A stretch of DNA of 64,000 nucleotides. It comes from Paenibacillus cookii (lineage in GTDB: Bacteria > Bacillota > Bacilli > Paenibacillales > Paenibacillaceae). Below, one piece after another: positions 1-8,463 of this stretch (its first letter is position 1; each line of letters opens with the position of its first letter). Made by a program: the position numbers and the translations under genes. The notes under the pieces are model-generated. The model searched no databases. It was given only the letters and a program-made list of their open reading frames with translations, and was not told the origin of the DNA. The stretch is from contig NZ_BORW01000003.1 in assembly GCF_018333375.1 (NCBI RefSeq), forward strand, positions 186,001-250,000, given 5' to 3'.

Positions 1-1057
1 AAATTTCACTTCTTCCATCATGCAGCCCGTGGTGGGCTGGTTTGCGGACCGCAAGCCGAAGCCGGCGCTGCTGCCGATCGGCATGGGATTTACCTTTACG
101 GGCATGCTTCTCCTTGCCTTCGCGGAATCGTATCCGGCGGTGCTGATCGCCGTCGTCTTCGTCGGCCTTGGTTCGGCGGCCTTCCACCCCGAAGGGTCGA
201 GAGTCGCCCATATGGCTTCCGGCTCGCGCAGAGGTTTGGCCCAGTCCATCTTCCAGGTCGGCGGCAACGCCGGCCAGTCCCTCGCTCCGATGCTGACGAT
301 GTGGATTTTCATTCCGCTCGGATTGTTCGGGTCGATCTGGTTCACCCTTGTCGCCGGAGCGGGCATCGCCGTCCAGATGTATATCGCCAGATGGTACGGC
401 CGCAAGCTCCAAAGCGGAGCCCAGGTAAAGAAAAAGGCGCAGGCGCGCCGGTTGAAACCCGAGGTGCGCACCAAGGTCAGATTTGCGATCGTCATGCTTG
501 TCGTGCTGGTTTTCGTCCGTTCCTGGTACAGCTCTTCGATCAGTACCTTTTTTCCGTTTTATTTGATCGATCATTTCGGACTCAGCGTCGACGACGCGCA
601 AATATTCATATTCCTGTTCCTTGGCGCGGGAGCCGTGGGCACCTTCTTCGGCGGTCCGGTCGCGGACCGGATCGGCAAGCGAAACGTCATTTTTGCTTCC
701 ATGGTGCTTGCCGCGCCGCTGGCGCTGCTCCTGCCGCATGTCGGGTTATGGGGCGTCGGCGTCCTCCTTGCGCTGCTTGGGCTGATCGTCTTCTCCAGCT
801 TTTCGGTCACCGTCGTATATGCCCAGATGCTGTTTCCGGGCAAAATCGGCACCGTATCGGGGCTGATTACCGGTCTTGCGTTCGGGCTGGGCGGCCTCGG
901 GGCGCTAGTGCTCGGCAAATGGATCGACCTGGCCGGCGTCAATACGGTCATGGCCATTTGCAGCTTCCTGCCGCTCCTGGGCATCCTGACGTTCCTGCTT
1001 CCTTCCGACCAGCAGCTGAACCGGTGGTCCGGCGAAAGCGACGAAACGAAATCCTGA
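1..1057 (+). CDS. MFS transporter, fosmidomycin-resistance (Fsr) type, 5' end cut by window
   Basis: This is a 12-TM type major facilitator that probably exports a small drug or metabolite. The reading frame is open from base 2, so the true start lies outside the window; the visible part is about 351 residues. The segment just after the first methionine (VVGWFADRKPKP) is the loop motif of the family, and GSRVAHMASGSRRGLAQSIF with GGNAGQSLAP resembles Fsr proteins. A second DRIGKRN-type loop lies near the middle and about nine hydrophobic segments follow. It ends in a strong bidirectional terminator shared with the convergent EcsC gene. The Fsr assignment is by remembered family resemblance; the actual substrate is unknown. 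Confidence 0.85.
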   Translation, partial: NFTSSIMQPVVGWFADRKPKPALLPIGMGFTFTGMLLLAFAESYPAVLIAVVFVGLGSAAFHPEGSRVAHMASGSRRGLAQSIFQVGGNAGQSLAPMLTMWIFIPLGLFGSIWFTLVAGAGIAVQMYIARWYGRKLQSGAQVKKKAQARRLKPEVRTKVRFAIVMLVVLVFVRSWYSSSISTFFPFYLIDHFGLSVDDAQIFIFLFLGAGAVGTFFGGPVADRIGKRNVIFASMVLAAPLALLLPHVGLWGVGVLLALLGLIVFSSFSVTVVYAQMLFPGKIGTVSGLITGLAFGLGGLGALVLGKWIDLAGVNTVMAICSFLPLLGILTFLLPSDQQLNRWSGESDETKS

Positions 1058-1066
1058 TCCCGCGGG

Positions 1067-1109
1067 CATGGCCATCAACGATCCGAATCGTTGATGGCCA
1101 TGTTTTTTT
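1067..1109. terminator. Bidirectional terminator between the MFS and EcsC genes
   Basis: A perfect 16-bp stem (1067-1082 with 1087-1102), a CCGA loop and seven T residues on the plus strand. The minus-strand gene stops at 1075, so its last codons and stop lie inside the stem. Confidence 0.9.
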
Positions 1110-1953
1110 GGTTCAGCCGCGCCAAAATTCTGCGCTTGCGGTACAGCATTTTCCCCGCCTCCGCCACGTCCTCGATCGTCTCTTTATTGCTGATGGAGCC
1201 GAAAATCATGCCGGCTACCGGAATGAGCTGAAACAGCTTTTTCGTGCCGAAGCTGTCCCGGTACGTTTGCACGACCTCGCGCCATCCCTGGATTTGGGAA
1301 AAGACCTGGAGTTCCTTGTCCTCGCGCTCGAACAGCGCAAGCTCTTCCAGCACCGCTTTTTTTCCGACGACGTCGGCGGAAGCGAACTGAAGGCATTTTA
1401 CGATAAAAATCCGTTCCTGCTCCGTGCGGGGATCATAACCGTAACAAACCGCGATTTCCTGCAGCACCTTCAGCGACAAGCCCAATACCATGGGAATGTC
1501 CGCGGCCAGCGTAAACACGCCGCCGACGCCCGTCGTCGCGCCCTGCACCGCTGCGAATTTGACGCGTCCGCGGATCAGCTCCTCCGCCGTCCGGTCCATG
1601 ATCGCAAGCGGCAGCTCCCGCGCCTGTTCTAGCGTAAGCCCGCCTTGGGGTTCGTCAATCGTTCCCCCTGCCGCCAAAGTTCCGCTATGTTGCTGCCGAT
1701 TTTGCTCAAGCAGCTTGAGCACGCTTTTGGGCTGGACGAGATATTGCCCGCCGGTCTGCAGAAACCTTCCCATTTCCCCGAGCAAATCCCCAAGCTTATC
1801 GCGGATCAGCTTCGGCGTGACTTTGTCCAGCAGCATAAAAGGAAGGCGGCTCAGCTTCTCCCAGAAAAAGACCTGCTTCTGCTCCTTCTCCCATGCTTCG
1901 ATGTTCTGCAGTTCCTTTTGCAGATCCATGTCTTCATCCCAATCTTCTCTCAT
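1075..1953 (-). CDS. EcsC family protein
   Basis: About 292 residues. The protein has the EcsC-family pattern: an amphipathic N-terminal region, a central segment rich in Gly and Ala (AAVQGATTGVGGVFTLAADI), and a C-terminal glycine-containing helix near LIPVAGMIFGSISNKETIEDVAE. In Bacillus, EcsC is encoded with the EcsAB ABC transporter, but here it is alone, so its role is not defined. I chose the ATG at 1953 because GAGGAG lies 11 bases upstream. A longer in-frame form starting at 1974 is possible, and 2046 would have no good site. The gene converges on the MFS gene and its stop lies within the shared terminator. Confidence 0.8.
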   Translation of the reverse strand: MREDWDEDMDLQKELQNIEAWEKEQKQVFFWEKLSRLPFMLLDKVTPKLIRDKLGDLLGEMGRFLQTGGQYLVQPKSVLKLLEQNRQQHSGTLAAGGTIDEPQGGLTLEQARELPLAIMDRTAEELIRGRVKFAAVQGATTGVGGVFTLAADIPMVLGLSLKVLQEIAVCYGYDPRTEQERIFIVKCLQFASADVVGKKAVLEELALFEREDKELQVFSQIQGWREVVQTYRDSFGTKKLFQLIPVAGMIFGSISNKETIEDVAEAGKMLYRKRRILARLNQKNMAINDSDR

Positions 1954-2052
1954 ATTTTTATACGCTCCTCTCATGAACCCGCCTTTCGGCAAACGAAAAT
2001 CATTCTTCGGGTATCCCCCCTGCAATTCGGAAATACTGAAGACCAAGGGAAA

Positions 2053-2508
2053 TTAAATCAATAGGCCTTCCCGCTCCTTGAACCTTTTGATCAAAAATTC
2101 GCTGTGGACGCCCGTGATGCCTTCCAGCTTCCGAAGCCTTGCGAGATAGCGCTCGACGTGCTCCTGATCGTCCATCAAGGCATGAACGTGCAGGTGCGGG
2201 CCGCCGCTCATCTGATATACGCTCGTAATTTCCTCGTCGCCAAGCAGCTGTTCGGCGACGGTTTCCAGGCGGCTCCATTCCACGTCGATGTTAAAATATA
2301 CGGACATGTTTTTGCCTGCTTTGATCGGATTGACCGTCACGGTAAATTTGTCGATGATCCCCTGTTCCATCAGATGATTCACCCGTTCCCGGACGGCCGC
2401 GCGCGTCAGATTGACAAGCCTGCCGAGCTCGGCGTGGCTCAGTCTGCCGTTATCCAGCAAATGTTTGAGGATCATCTCGTCTTTTTCGTCCAATTGTTTA
2501 AATCGCAT
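2053..2508 (-). CDS. Lrp/AsnC family transcriptional regulator
   Basis: A 151-residue regulator of normal family length. An N-terminal winged helix-turn-helix covers about residues 5-55 (MILKHLLDNGRLSHAELGRL, then AAVRERVNHLMEQGII), followed by an RAM ligand-binding domain from about residue 65. The start is well supported by GGAGGAAGACCC directly before the ATG. It is divergent from the TauE/DUF1634 pair, and the shared intergenic region has a 28-bp inverted repeat that is a plausible operator. The likely role is control of itself and of the neighbouring sulfonate- or sulfite-type exporter in response to an amino acid or related effector. The effector is unknown. Confidence 0.9.
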   Translation of the reverse strand: MRFKQLDEKDEMILKHLLDNGRLSHAELGRLVNLTRAAVRERVNHLMEQGIIDKFTVTVNPIKAGKNMSVYFNIDVEWSRLETVAEQLLGDEEITSVYQMSGGPHLHVHALMDDQEHVERYLARLRKLEGITGVHSEFLIKRFKEREGLLI

Positions 2509-2595
2509 GGGTCTTCCTCCTCTTCCATGTAGCGAGCCTCCTTCGGAACGGCTGCCGATATTTTACAATGTAATTAAAATCGCAATGAAAACATC

Positions 2596-2623
2596 CGATT
2601 GTATATTAATTATTTTACAATCG
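2596..2623. promoter_or_regulatory. Inverted-repeat operator candidate for the Lrp-type regulator
   Basis: CGATTGTA and TACAATCG form perfect 8-bp arms separated by 12 bp of AT-rich sequence. Additional half-sites lie at about 2562 (TTACAAT) and 2654 (CGATTGT). A TATAAT box at 2627-2632 follows in the direction of the TauE gene. Palindromes with half-sites on both sides suit a multimeric Lrp/AsnC regulator, but binding by this protein is an inference. Confidence 0.55.
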
Positions 2624-2739
2624 TTGTATAATAAACCGGTAATCGATTCGATTGTCAAGTCAATCTACTTCCTAGTTTACAAGTACTACGGAGGAAAAAG
2701 CAATCGGGTTCATTTTTATCGAGAGGAAGGTGTTCTACC

Positions 2740-3573
2740 TTGGTCATGTATTCATTGGAAATCCTTCTGATCTCCATTTTGGCCGGCATCGTCGGATCCG
2801 TTCTGGGGCTGGGAGGGGGCATCATCGTGACGCCGGCCTTGACGCTGCTTTTCGGCGTCAGCATCGAGCATGCCATCGGCGCCAGCATCATTTCCGTCAT
2901 CGCGACGTCGAGCGGATCGGCGATCGCTTATATACGCGACCGCATCACCAATCTTCGCGTCGGCATGTTCCTTGAGATCGCCACGACCGTCGGCGCCATC
3001 ACCGGCGCCTTTATCGGAGGACTGATCGCCCCCAATCTTCTGTATATCATTTTCGGCCTGCTGCTGGTCTATTCGGCGGTCAATATGATCAAAAGAAAAA
3101 AAGGCGGCCAGCAGGAGCAGATCGCCATGCACCCCGCCGCCGCCAAGCTGAGGCTCGGGGGAAGCTATTACGACAAAGCGGCGCAAGAGCAAATCTCTTA
3201 TAATGTAGGAAATGTGTATGGAGGGTTCGGCGTCATGTACGGCGCGGGCGTCGTATCCGGGTTGCTTGGCATCGGCAGCGGCAGCTTTAAAGTCATGGCG
3301 ATGGACGTGTTCATGAAACTGCCGCTGAAGGTTTCGACCGCGACGAGCAACTTCATGATGGGAGTCACCGCCGCCGCCAGCGCGGGCGTGTACCTGCTGC
3401 GCGGGGATATCGATCCGCATATCGCCGGGCCCGTCGCCCTTGGCGTCCTTGCGGGGGCTACGATCGGGGCGCAGATTATGCAGCGGATGAAGAGCAAAAC
3501 GATTCGCATGCTGTTTATCCCGGTGCTCCTTTATGTCGCGTTTCAAATGATTTATGAAGGAGTGGCATTGTAG
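2740..3573 (+). CDS. TauE/SafE (DUF81) family membrane exporter
   Basis: About 277 residues with eight hydrophobic segments and the two-fold symmetric TauE/SafE pattern: GIVGSVLGLGGGIIVTPALT near the N-terminus is mirrored by GVVSGLLGIGSGSFKVMAMD in the second half. The family moves sulfite, sulfoacetate, taurine-derived anions or other organic anions across the membrane. The start is a TTG at 2740, eight bases after GAGGAAGG; the ATG two codons on is an alternative. The downstream DUF1634 gene starts one base after this gene's stop, so the two are probably co-translated. The divergent Lrp-type regulator suggests amino-acid or metabolite control. Confidence 0.88.
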   Translation: MVMYSLEILLISILAGIVGSVLGLGGGIIVTPALTLLFGVSIEHAIGASIISVIATSSGSAIAYIRDRITNLRVGMFLEIATTVGAITGAFIGGLIAPNLLYIIFGLLLVYSAVNMIKRKKGGQQEQIAMHPAAAKLRLGGSYYDKAAQEQISYNVGNVYGGFGVMYGAGVVSGLLGIGSGSFKVMAMDVFMKLPLKVSTATSNFMMGVTAAASAGVYLLRGDIDPHIAGPVALGVLAGATIGAQIMQRMKSKTIRMLFIPVLLYVAFQMIYEGVAL

Positions 3574-3574
3574 C

Positions 3575-3934
3575 ATGAACGAAAACAGCGAAATTCAAGA
3601 CGTCGAACTTGCCGTCAGCCGCTGGCTCCGGATCGGCGTTATCATCAGCGCCGCCGTCATCATCCTTGGCCTCATCCTGCTTTTTATTCAAGGCGGAAGC
3701 GGGTACCCCGGAGACACTTACCCGCACGACCTGCCGGACATTTTCCGCGGCCTGATCGAGCTTAAGCCCTATGCCGTGATCACGGTGGGATTGATGCTGC
3801 TGATCCTTACGCCGGTGCTGCGGGTCGCGATTTCGATTTGGGTTTTTGTCCGGGAAGGCGATAAGTTGTACGTCGTTATCACGTCCATCGTTTTGATCAT
3901 TCTGATCGTCAGCTTTGCGCTTGGCAAAGCCTGA
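3575..3934 (+). CDS. DUF1634 small membrane protein, TauE partner
   Basis: About 119 residues with three hydrophobic segments (about residues 20-40, 68-94 and 97-117), which fits the DUF1634 family. Genes of this family are often found directly after a TauE/SafE exporter, as here, so it may be an accessory subunit. The ATG at 3575 has GAAGGAG 10 bases upstream inside the end of the TauE gene. An upstream in-frame ATG at 3554 would overlap the TauE gene and has no comparable site. Function is inferred only from the pairing. Confidence 0.75.
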   Translation: MNENSEIQDVELAVSRWLRIGVIISAAVIILGLILLFIQGGSGYPGDTYPHDLPDIFRGLIELKPYAVITVGLMLLILTPVLRVAISIWVFVREGDKLYVVITSIVLIILIVSFALGKA

Positions 3935-3997
3935 TGGAAGGAGCATTCAGCGTGAGCAGGAGGCTTCTATCTATCGGATGCTTCCGTGATGCCATGC

Positions 3998-4028
3998 AAA
4001 AAAGCAGAAGGAACTCTTCTGCTTTTTT
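3998..4028 (+). terminator. Terminator after the TauE/DUF1634 operon
   Basis: Perfect 13-bp stem (AAAAAAGCAGAAG with CTTCTGCTTTTTT) around a 5-base loop, with A and T runs that allow function in both directions. Confidence 0.9.
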
Positions 4029-4153
4029 GCTTTTCTTCGTCCATTTTAAGCCGCTGCGGGAACTGCATCCCCTTGCCGAACATAATCTACTGTGAGTACG
4101 TTATGCGTTTAATCCGGTTGAATCAAGGTTTATGAAAGGAGTGTTCTGTACCC

Positions 4154-4414
4154 ATGCGTGGAAAGAACTGCAATGCCTCCGTCAGTCAGCGCAACGCCTC
4201 TAATAGCCAGCGAAACCCTTCCCTTAATCAACGCAATAACTCCCTCAATCAACGTAACGGCTCCCCCAGCCAACGCAATAACTTCCTTAGTCAACGCGCT
4301 ACCAAAGAGCTTGCCCTGGTTGCGGCGGTTTTGTTTTTGATCGCGGCCACGATCAGCCTTTATCTGGCATGGCTGGACTTGCGGGGAGGCGGCACGGAGG
4401 AAATTCTGGTGTAA
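4154..4414 (+). CDS. Small repeat-containing membrane protein of unknown function
   Basis: An 86-residue protein I do not recognise. Residues 11-48 are five heptads of the form (S/N)QRNxSx plus a partial sixth, encoded by a 21-bp tandem repeat. The region is rich in Asn, Gln, Ser and Arg. A single membrane segment follows (about residues 53-74, LALVAAVLFLIAATISLYLA), then a short acidic tail. The Arg-rich repeat suggests it faces the cytoplasm and the C-terminus faces outward. The ATG has GAAAGGAGTG 12 bases upstream. Two other frames are also open across the repeat because 21 is a multiple of three, but neither has this ribosome site. It ends just before the convergent histidine kinase gene. 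Confidence 0.6.
   Translation: MRGKNCNASVSQRNASNSQRNPSLNQRNNSLNQRNGSPSQRNNFLSQRATKELALVAAVLFLIAATISLYLAWLDLRGGGTEEILV
4184..4297 (+). repeat. 21-bp tandem repeat, 5.4 copies
   Basis: Five units of 21 bp starting at 4184, 4205, 4226, 4247 and 4268, plus nine bases of a sixth. Each unit encodes (S/N)QRNxSx. Units differ mainly at third codon positions and at the x residues, which suggests selection on the QRN core. Confidence 0.85.
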
Positions 4415-4440
4415 GCTCCAAGGCGGTCCCGGCCCCTGCT

Positions 4441-6342
4441 TCACCCTTTTGGCCCGTCTGCTTTCGGGAAACGGACGACGACCTCCGTTCCGATTCCTTT
4501 GCCGCTCTTGAATTCGATCCGCCCCTGCATCGCTTCAATGATTCGGAACGTGACCATGAGCCCGAGGCCGGTGCCTTTCGTTTTGTTCGAAAAATAAGGC
4601 TCGCCAAGCCTTGCAAGTTCGGCGGGCTCCATGCCTTCGCCGTTGTCCTGGATATGGATGACGATTTCATGCTTTTGGGCGTAAGCCCAAATCAGGATTT
4701 GTCCTTCCTCCCGCAGCGCTTCAATGCTGTTTTTGACGATATTGATAAAGGCCTGCTTGAATTTCGAAGAATTCCCTTGAACATATAAGCCTGGCGGAAT
4801 TCTTGACGTAATTTTGCTCCCTTGGAAGTTCGCCATCGGAATCAGAATCCCTTCAATATGACGGAACTCGTCGGCCAGGTCCAGCAGCTGAACCTGGTCG
4901 ATTTCCGGTTTTGCGAAGGTCAGAAAATCGGTGATGATGCCCGAAGCGCGGTCAAGCTCCTCCAAAGCGAGGTTCAGATATTCCTTTTCCTTGCTTCCCG
5001 ACTTTTTTTCCAGCAATTGCAGGAACCCGCGCGTCACCTGAAGCGGATTGCGTACCTCATGCGCGACGGACGCCGCAAGCTCGCTGATGATCTCCATTTT
5101 CTCCGAGCGCTGCAGCTCCGTATTGAACCTTTCCAGTTCCTTCGAATAGATGAGAATCTGACGGTGGTTTTGCGCAAACCGTTGGCCAAGCACGGCGATC
5201 AGCGCGATCGCAAACCCGAGCACCCCCCATTTCCACCAAAACAGCTCGTATTTCCCCCCGCTGCCCAAATAGCAGGCCATTTCAACCATGACGGTGAGGC
5301 CGAACACGGCAAACCCCAGCGTAAAAATCAACGCGTTCCGGTTCCCTTTGACCGCATACCCGATGGAGCTCCCGATCAGCAGAACGACCTGCAGAATGAT
5401 CAGGTAACCGAGCGTTTTGACCGAAAACAGGTCGTAAATGGCGATAAGCCGGTCGTGGAGCGCAACGTTAATGGCCAGTAAAACGAGACAAAAAGCCGAA
5501 TAAACGACTTGGAATTTCCGGAAATGCCGGATCAGATGTTTATATCCCGTGCCGACCGTTTTTTCGAAGAAAAAAGTCGTTGCGGGCAGCAGCGTCAGCA
5601 GCGCCATGTCGTAAATGACCAGAAAACATTGTCCGTATCGGTTAAACAGGCTGTACAACAGCGGCGAATAGGTCAAAATCAAAACGCCGATCGACGTCAA
5701 CACGGCCGTTAACGCCAACCAGGAGACCAAATGGCTTTTGCGCATAAACAAAGCGGGAATCAGCATCATGACGCCGAGGAAAACCATGGAGCTGCCCAAA
5801 ATCAAGTCGTCCATATTGGATTGGACGTACTGCTTAAGCAGCGACGCGTAATCCCCCGAAAGAACTTCCCCCCCGATTCCGATCCGGTTCCGTTCCTTCT
5901 CCGACACGATCTGGACCCGCAGCGTTTTCCCTTCGTCTTCGGGGCGTAACGGAAGCAAAATTTTATGGACGTCATACATATAGCTGCGGGCCTGCTCGTA
6001 AATTTTTCGTTCGTTTAGATAAACCACGATCCGTTCGCCGTAAACCTTTTTCAGCAGCAATGCCGGAGTGCCCTCCGGCAGTCCCGGCACGACGGTCCGG
6101 TACCATGCCTCTTTGTCATGATGGGCGGGCCGGGGAAGCTCCCGCAGCGAATCAAGCCGCTGCCAGCCCCCGTCTTTCCGGTCCGGCTCCGAAAGCGGCG
6201 GGCTCCATTTGAACTCCCACTCCCACCGGGCATCCCCCTCCCCCGAGGCCGAAGCCGGCACAGCCGAAAAAGAAATGGCGCCGAGGAAATTTCCTATGAC
6301 GAGAACCAGTAGAATGATGACTTTTTGCAACGAGATTTTCAT
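4441..6342 (-). CDS. Membrane sensor histidine kinase with extracellular domain
   Basis: About 633 residues. The order is signal-like N-terminus (VIILLVLVIGNFLGAISF), an extracytoplasmic beta-rich domain (about residues 34-170), seven hydrophobic segments (about 180-385) resembling a 7TMR-DISM core, a short coiled region, then HisKA and HATPase domains. The phosphoacceptor box is SVAHEVRNPLQ, the N box NIVKNSIEAL, and G boxes DNGEGM and GTGLGL. The kinase core resembles sporulation kinases of the KinB type. No response regulator is adjacent, so it may feed a phosphorelay. I placed the start at the ATG at 6342 where the signal peptide begins. The 52 residues upstream in frame look non-coding. 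The ligand is unknown. Confidence 0.85.
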   Translation of the reverse strand: MKISLQKVIILLVLVIGNFLGAISFSAVPASASGEGDARWEWEFKWSPPLSEPDRKDGGWQRLDSLRELPRPAHHDKEAWYRTVVPGLPEGTPALLLKKVYGERIVVYLNERKIYEQARSYMYDVHKILLPLRPEDEGKTLRVQIVSEKERNRIGIGGEVLSGDYASLLKQYVQSNMDDLILGSSMVFLGVMMLIPALFMRKSHLVSWLALTAVLTSIGVLILTYSPLLYSLFNRYGQCFLVIYDMALLTLLPATTFFFEKTVGTGYKHLIRHFRKFQVVYSAFCLVLLAINVALHDRLIAIYDLFSVKTLGYLIILQVVLLIGSSIGYAVKGNRNALIFTLGFAVFGLTVMVEMACYLGSGGKYELFWWKWGVLGFAIALIAVLGQRFAQNHRQILIYSKELERFNTELQRSEKMEIISELAASVAHEVRNPLQVTRGFLQLLEKKSGSKEKEYLNLALEELDRASGIITDFLTFAKPEIDQVQLLDLADEFRHIEGILIPMANFQGSKITSRIPPGLYVQGNSSKFKQAFINIVKNSIEALREEGQILIWAYAQKHEIVIHIQDNGEGMEPAELARLGEPYFSNKTKGTGLGLMVTFRIIEAMQGRIEFKSGKGIGTEVVVRFPKADGPKG

Positions 6343-6607
6343 AGGACACACCCCAAATTGGTTCGAATGATGTGAGGCCAACCGACAAAATCGCCGGGCA
6401 TTCCGCAACATCTCTTTGGGTCCATTATGTTCGATTCCAAAACTTTGCGCAATTTCCCGACACCGAAATGGTTCGGAAGTCCGGCAGGCATGCGGCATTT
6501 TTCAACCCGAACCCAATTTAAGGTTTATTTCCGTCCGTTTCGGGTAAGGGTAAATATGAATCCCAGACCATCCCATGAAACCATTCCATGAAAAGGAGAT
6601 GAAGCGA

Positions 6608-7012
6608 ATGCCCGAACCCTACAAATCCGAAGCCGAATGGACCTATGAACGTTATCAAAATGCCGGGGACCATCCCGCCGAGGACGGCCTGCCCGCGGAC
6701 GATTTGCGCGACGTGAACACCGACACGGCGCAAAGCATTTCCGCGGAACCTGACGCGGCCGACGTGGAATTTTATGTCCGTTCGGACATGAGCGACGAGC
6801 TCGGCGGCCGTCGGGAGACCACCTCCGGGCAAGCCGTCGTGACAGGCGCCGATGAAAGCGGCGAAGAAAGCGGGGATGAATATACCGAGCTGGAAGACGT
6901 GCCCGATGCGGACGACATCCAAATGGACAGCCCCATCGACCCCGTGGCGACCATCGAGGATATGCATGGAACCGACCTGATCAACGGCTTCGACGGCGAC
7001 GAGACGGAGTAA
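6608..7012 (+). CDS. Acidic hypothetical protein
   Basis: About 134 residues and very acidic, with many Asp and Glu and few basic residues after the first 20. There is no membrane segment, signal peptide or recognised domain. The C-terminal third (YTELEDVPDADDIQMDSPID) is probably disordered. The ATG at 6608 has AAGGAG nine bases upstream. It lies between divergent and convergent genes and ends before a bidirectional terminator. It looks like a lineage-specific soluble protein of Paenibacillus-type genomes. I cannot assign a function. Confidence 0.65.
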   Translation: MPEPYKSEAEWTYERYQNAGDHPAEDGLPADDLRDVNTDTAQSISAEPDAADVEFYVRSDMSDELGGRRETTSGQAVVTGADESGEESGDEYTELEDVPDADDIQMDSPIDPVATIEDMHGTDLINGFDGDETE

Positions 7013-7062
7013 CATGCGAAACGTTCTTCAAATAGAAAGGATAGCTTGCGCAGGACATGAAA

Positions 7063-7101
7063 AAACGGCCCCCGATCACGGCGGCCGTTTGATGTTTTTT
7101 T
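7063..7101. terminator. Terminator between acidic hypothetical protein and yeiH
   Basis: Stem AAACGGCC with GGCCGTTT around a 12-base loop, a T run downstream on the plus strand and an A run on the other side. It serves the acidic-protein gene and may also end yeiH. Confidence 0.7.
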
Positions 7102-7112
7102 ATGCTGCTTTT

Positions 7113-8138
7113 TTATGCGAACCCCAGCACATGAACCAGCAATAAACCGAGGCCGGCGAGCACGACGGAACCCAACGCTCCGGCGGCGAACGGTTTGACC
7201 CCGTTGCGGCGGAAAAAGGCAAAATCCACGTTCAGGCCAAGCCCTGCCATCGCCATGGCGATCAGGATATACGCGAGGTTGATGATTTGCGCGGTCACCG
7301 CATGCGGAATGATGCCGAGCGAATTGACGCCGCTCATCAGCAGGAAGCCGAGGACGAACCATGGGATTTGTATTTTGCTTTTTTGCGCCGTCCCCTCCTG
7401 CTTGCGGCTTGCCCAATATCCGACGCACAGGGAGACGGGAACCAGCAGCGCGACCCGGGTCAGCTTGACGATGACGGACATATCTTCCGCCTCCTTGCCG
7501 CCGGGAGCCGCTGCCGCGATGGCGTGCGCCACCTCGTGCAGCGTGCCGCCCGCAAACGCGCCGTATGCCGAAGGCGTCAGTCCGAGGAACGGGTAAAGCC
7601 CGACATATAGCAGCGTAAACAACGTGCCGAGGATCGCGACGGTCGCCGCGCCGACGGCGGTTTCCTGCTCCCTCGCTTTGATCAGCGGCGCGATGGCCAC
7701 AACCGCGGCGGCGCCGCAAATGGCCGTCCCGCATGCCGTCAAAAGCGCCAGCGGGCGGTCCACTTTAAACAGTCTCGCCAGTCCGTATACAACGAAGATC
7801 GTTACCGTAATATTTATGGCGGCAATCAATACGACCCTTGGCCCGGCATGGGCGATATCCACCAAATTCAGCCGCATCCCCAGCAGGATGATACCGAAAC
7901 GAAGCAGCTTTTTGTTGGAAAAGCCTACACCCGGCATCATCGATTCCGGCACGCCGACCGCCGCCTTGTAGATCATGCCCAGTATAATGGCCAGAACGAG
8001 CTGACCCATAATGCTCAGAAACGGAAGCAGCGACAGCCCCTTGGCAAGCAAAGATAAAATGAGCGTCAAGCCGATCCCCAACATCAATGCGTTTGTGTTC
8101 CTTTTTCTGCGCGGAGCCGCAGATTCCCTTGAAATCAT
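7113..8138 (-). CDS. YeiH family putative sulfate/anion exporter (UPF0324)
   Basis: A 341-residue membrane protein with about ten hydrophobic segments. The conserved family features are visible: PGVGFSNKKLLRFGIILLGM in the second or third segment, TACGTAICGAAAVVAIAPLI in the middle, and GGTLHEVAHAIAAAAPGG. The family was proposed to export sulfate or related anions, but direct transport data are limited. It is divergent from a LysR-type regulator, the same arrangement as yeiE-yeiH in enterobacteria, so the regulator probably activates this gene. No good Shine-Dalgarno is obvious other than AAAGGGGATG before the ATG at 8138. Confidence 0.88.
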   Translation of the reverse strand: MISRESAAPRRKRNTNALMLGIGLTLILSLLAKGLSLLPFLSIMGQLVLAIILGMIYKAAVGVPESMMPGVGFSNKKLLRFGIILLGMRLNLVDIAHAGPRVVLIAAINITVTIFVVYGLARLFKVDRPLALLTACGTAICGAAAVVAIAPLIKAREQETAVGAATVAILGTLFTLLYVGLYPFLGLTPSAYGAFAGGTLHEVAHAIAAAAPGGKEAEDMSVIVKLTRVALLVPVSLCVGYWASRKQEGTAQKSKIQIPWFVLGFLLMSGVNSLGIIPHAVTAQIINLAYILIAMAMAGLGLNVDFAFFRRNGVKPFAAGALGSVVLAGLGLLLVHVLGFA

Positions 8139-8463
8139 GGCATTGCATCCCCTTTGTTTTCACTCGGTGTTCTCATACGCTCACTATAAAGTCGGCCGGC
8201 GGGGAAGGGAAATACCGATTTGCTATCCCTATCATGAGGAAAACTTATCATTGGGAAGATGCGGAATTCTTTTGGTATTGTTCATCCGCGAAATGAAGTT
8301 TATACCTGGGGGTTTTGCAAACTCATGACCTGATACATCGCAATTTATTTATTGCAAAATGCAAACTATGTATTACGATTTATGGGAAGAACCAAAAAAG
8401 ACGAAGACGATACATAGATCAGGGATGGCCGATCATCCCGAACCGCACTGGAGGAAGATCCCG
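8139..8463. promoter_or_regulatory. Divergent yeiH-lysR regulatory region
   Basis: A 325-bp gap with no convincing gene. It has two near-identical direct repeats, TGCAAACTCATG at 8316-8327 and TGCAAACTATG at 8360-8370. Between them is a small inverted repeat, GCAAT-N6-ATTGC at 8340-8355. These are plausible binding sites for the adjacent LysR protein, which typically binds several sites between divergent genes. There is no direct proof of binding. Confidence 0.45.

Noticed and set aside
4130..4444. Antisense and alternative frames over the 21-bp repeat
   Set aside because: They are open only because the repeat is a multiple of three. The plus frame at 4154 has a ribosome site and a membrane segment.
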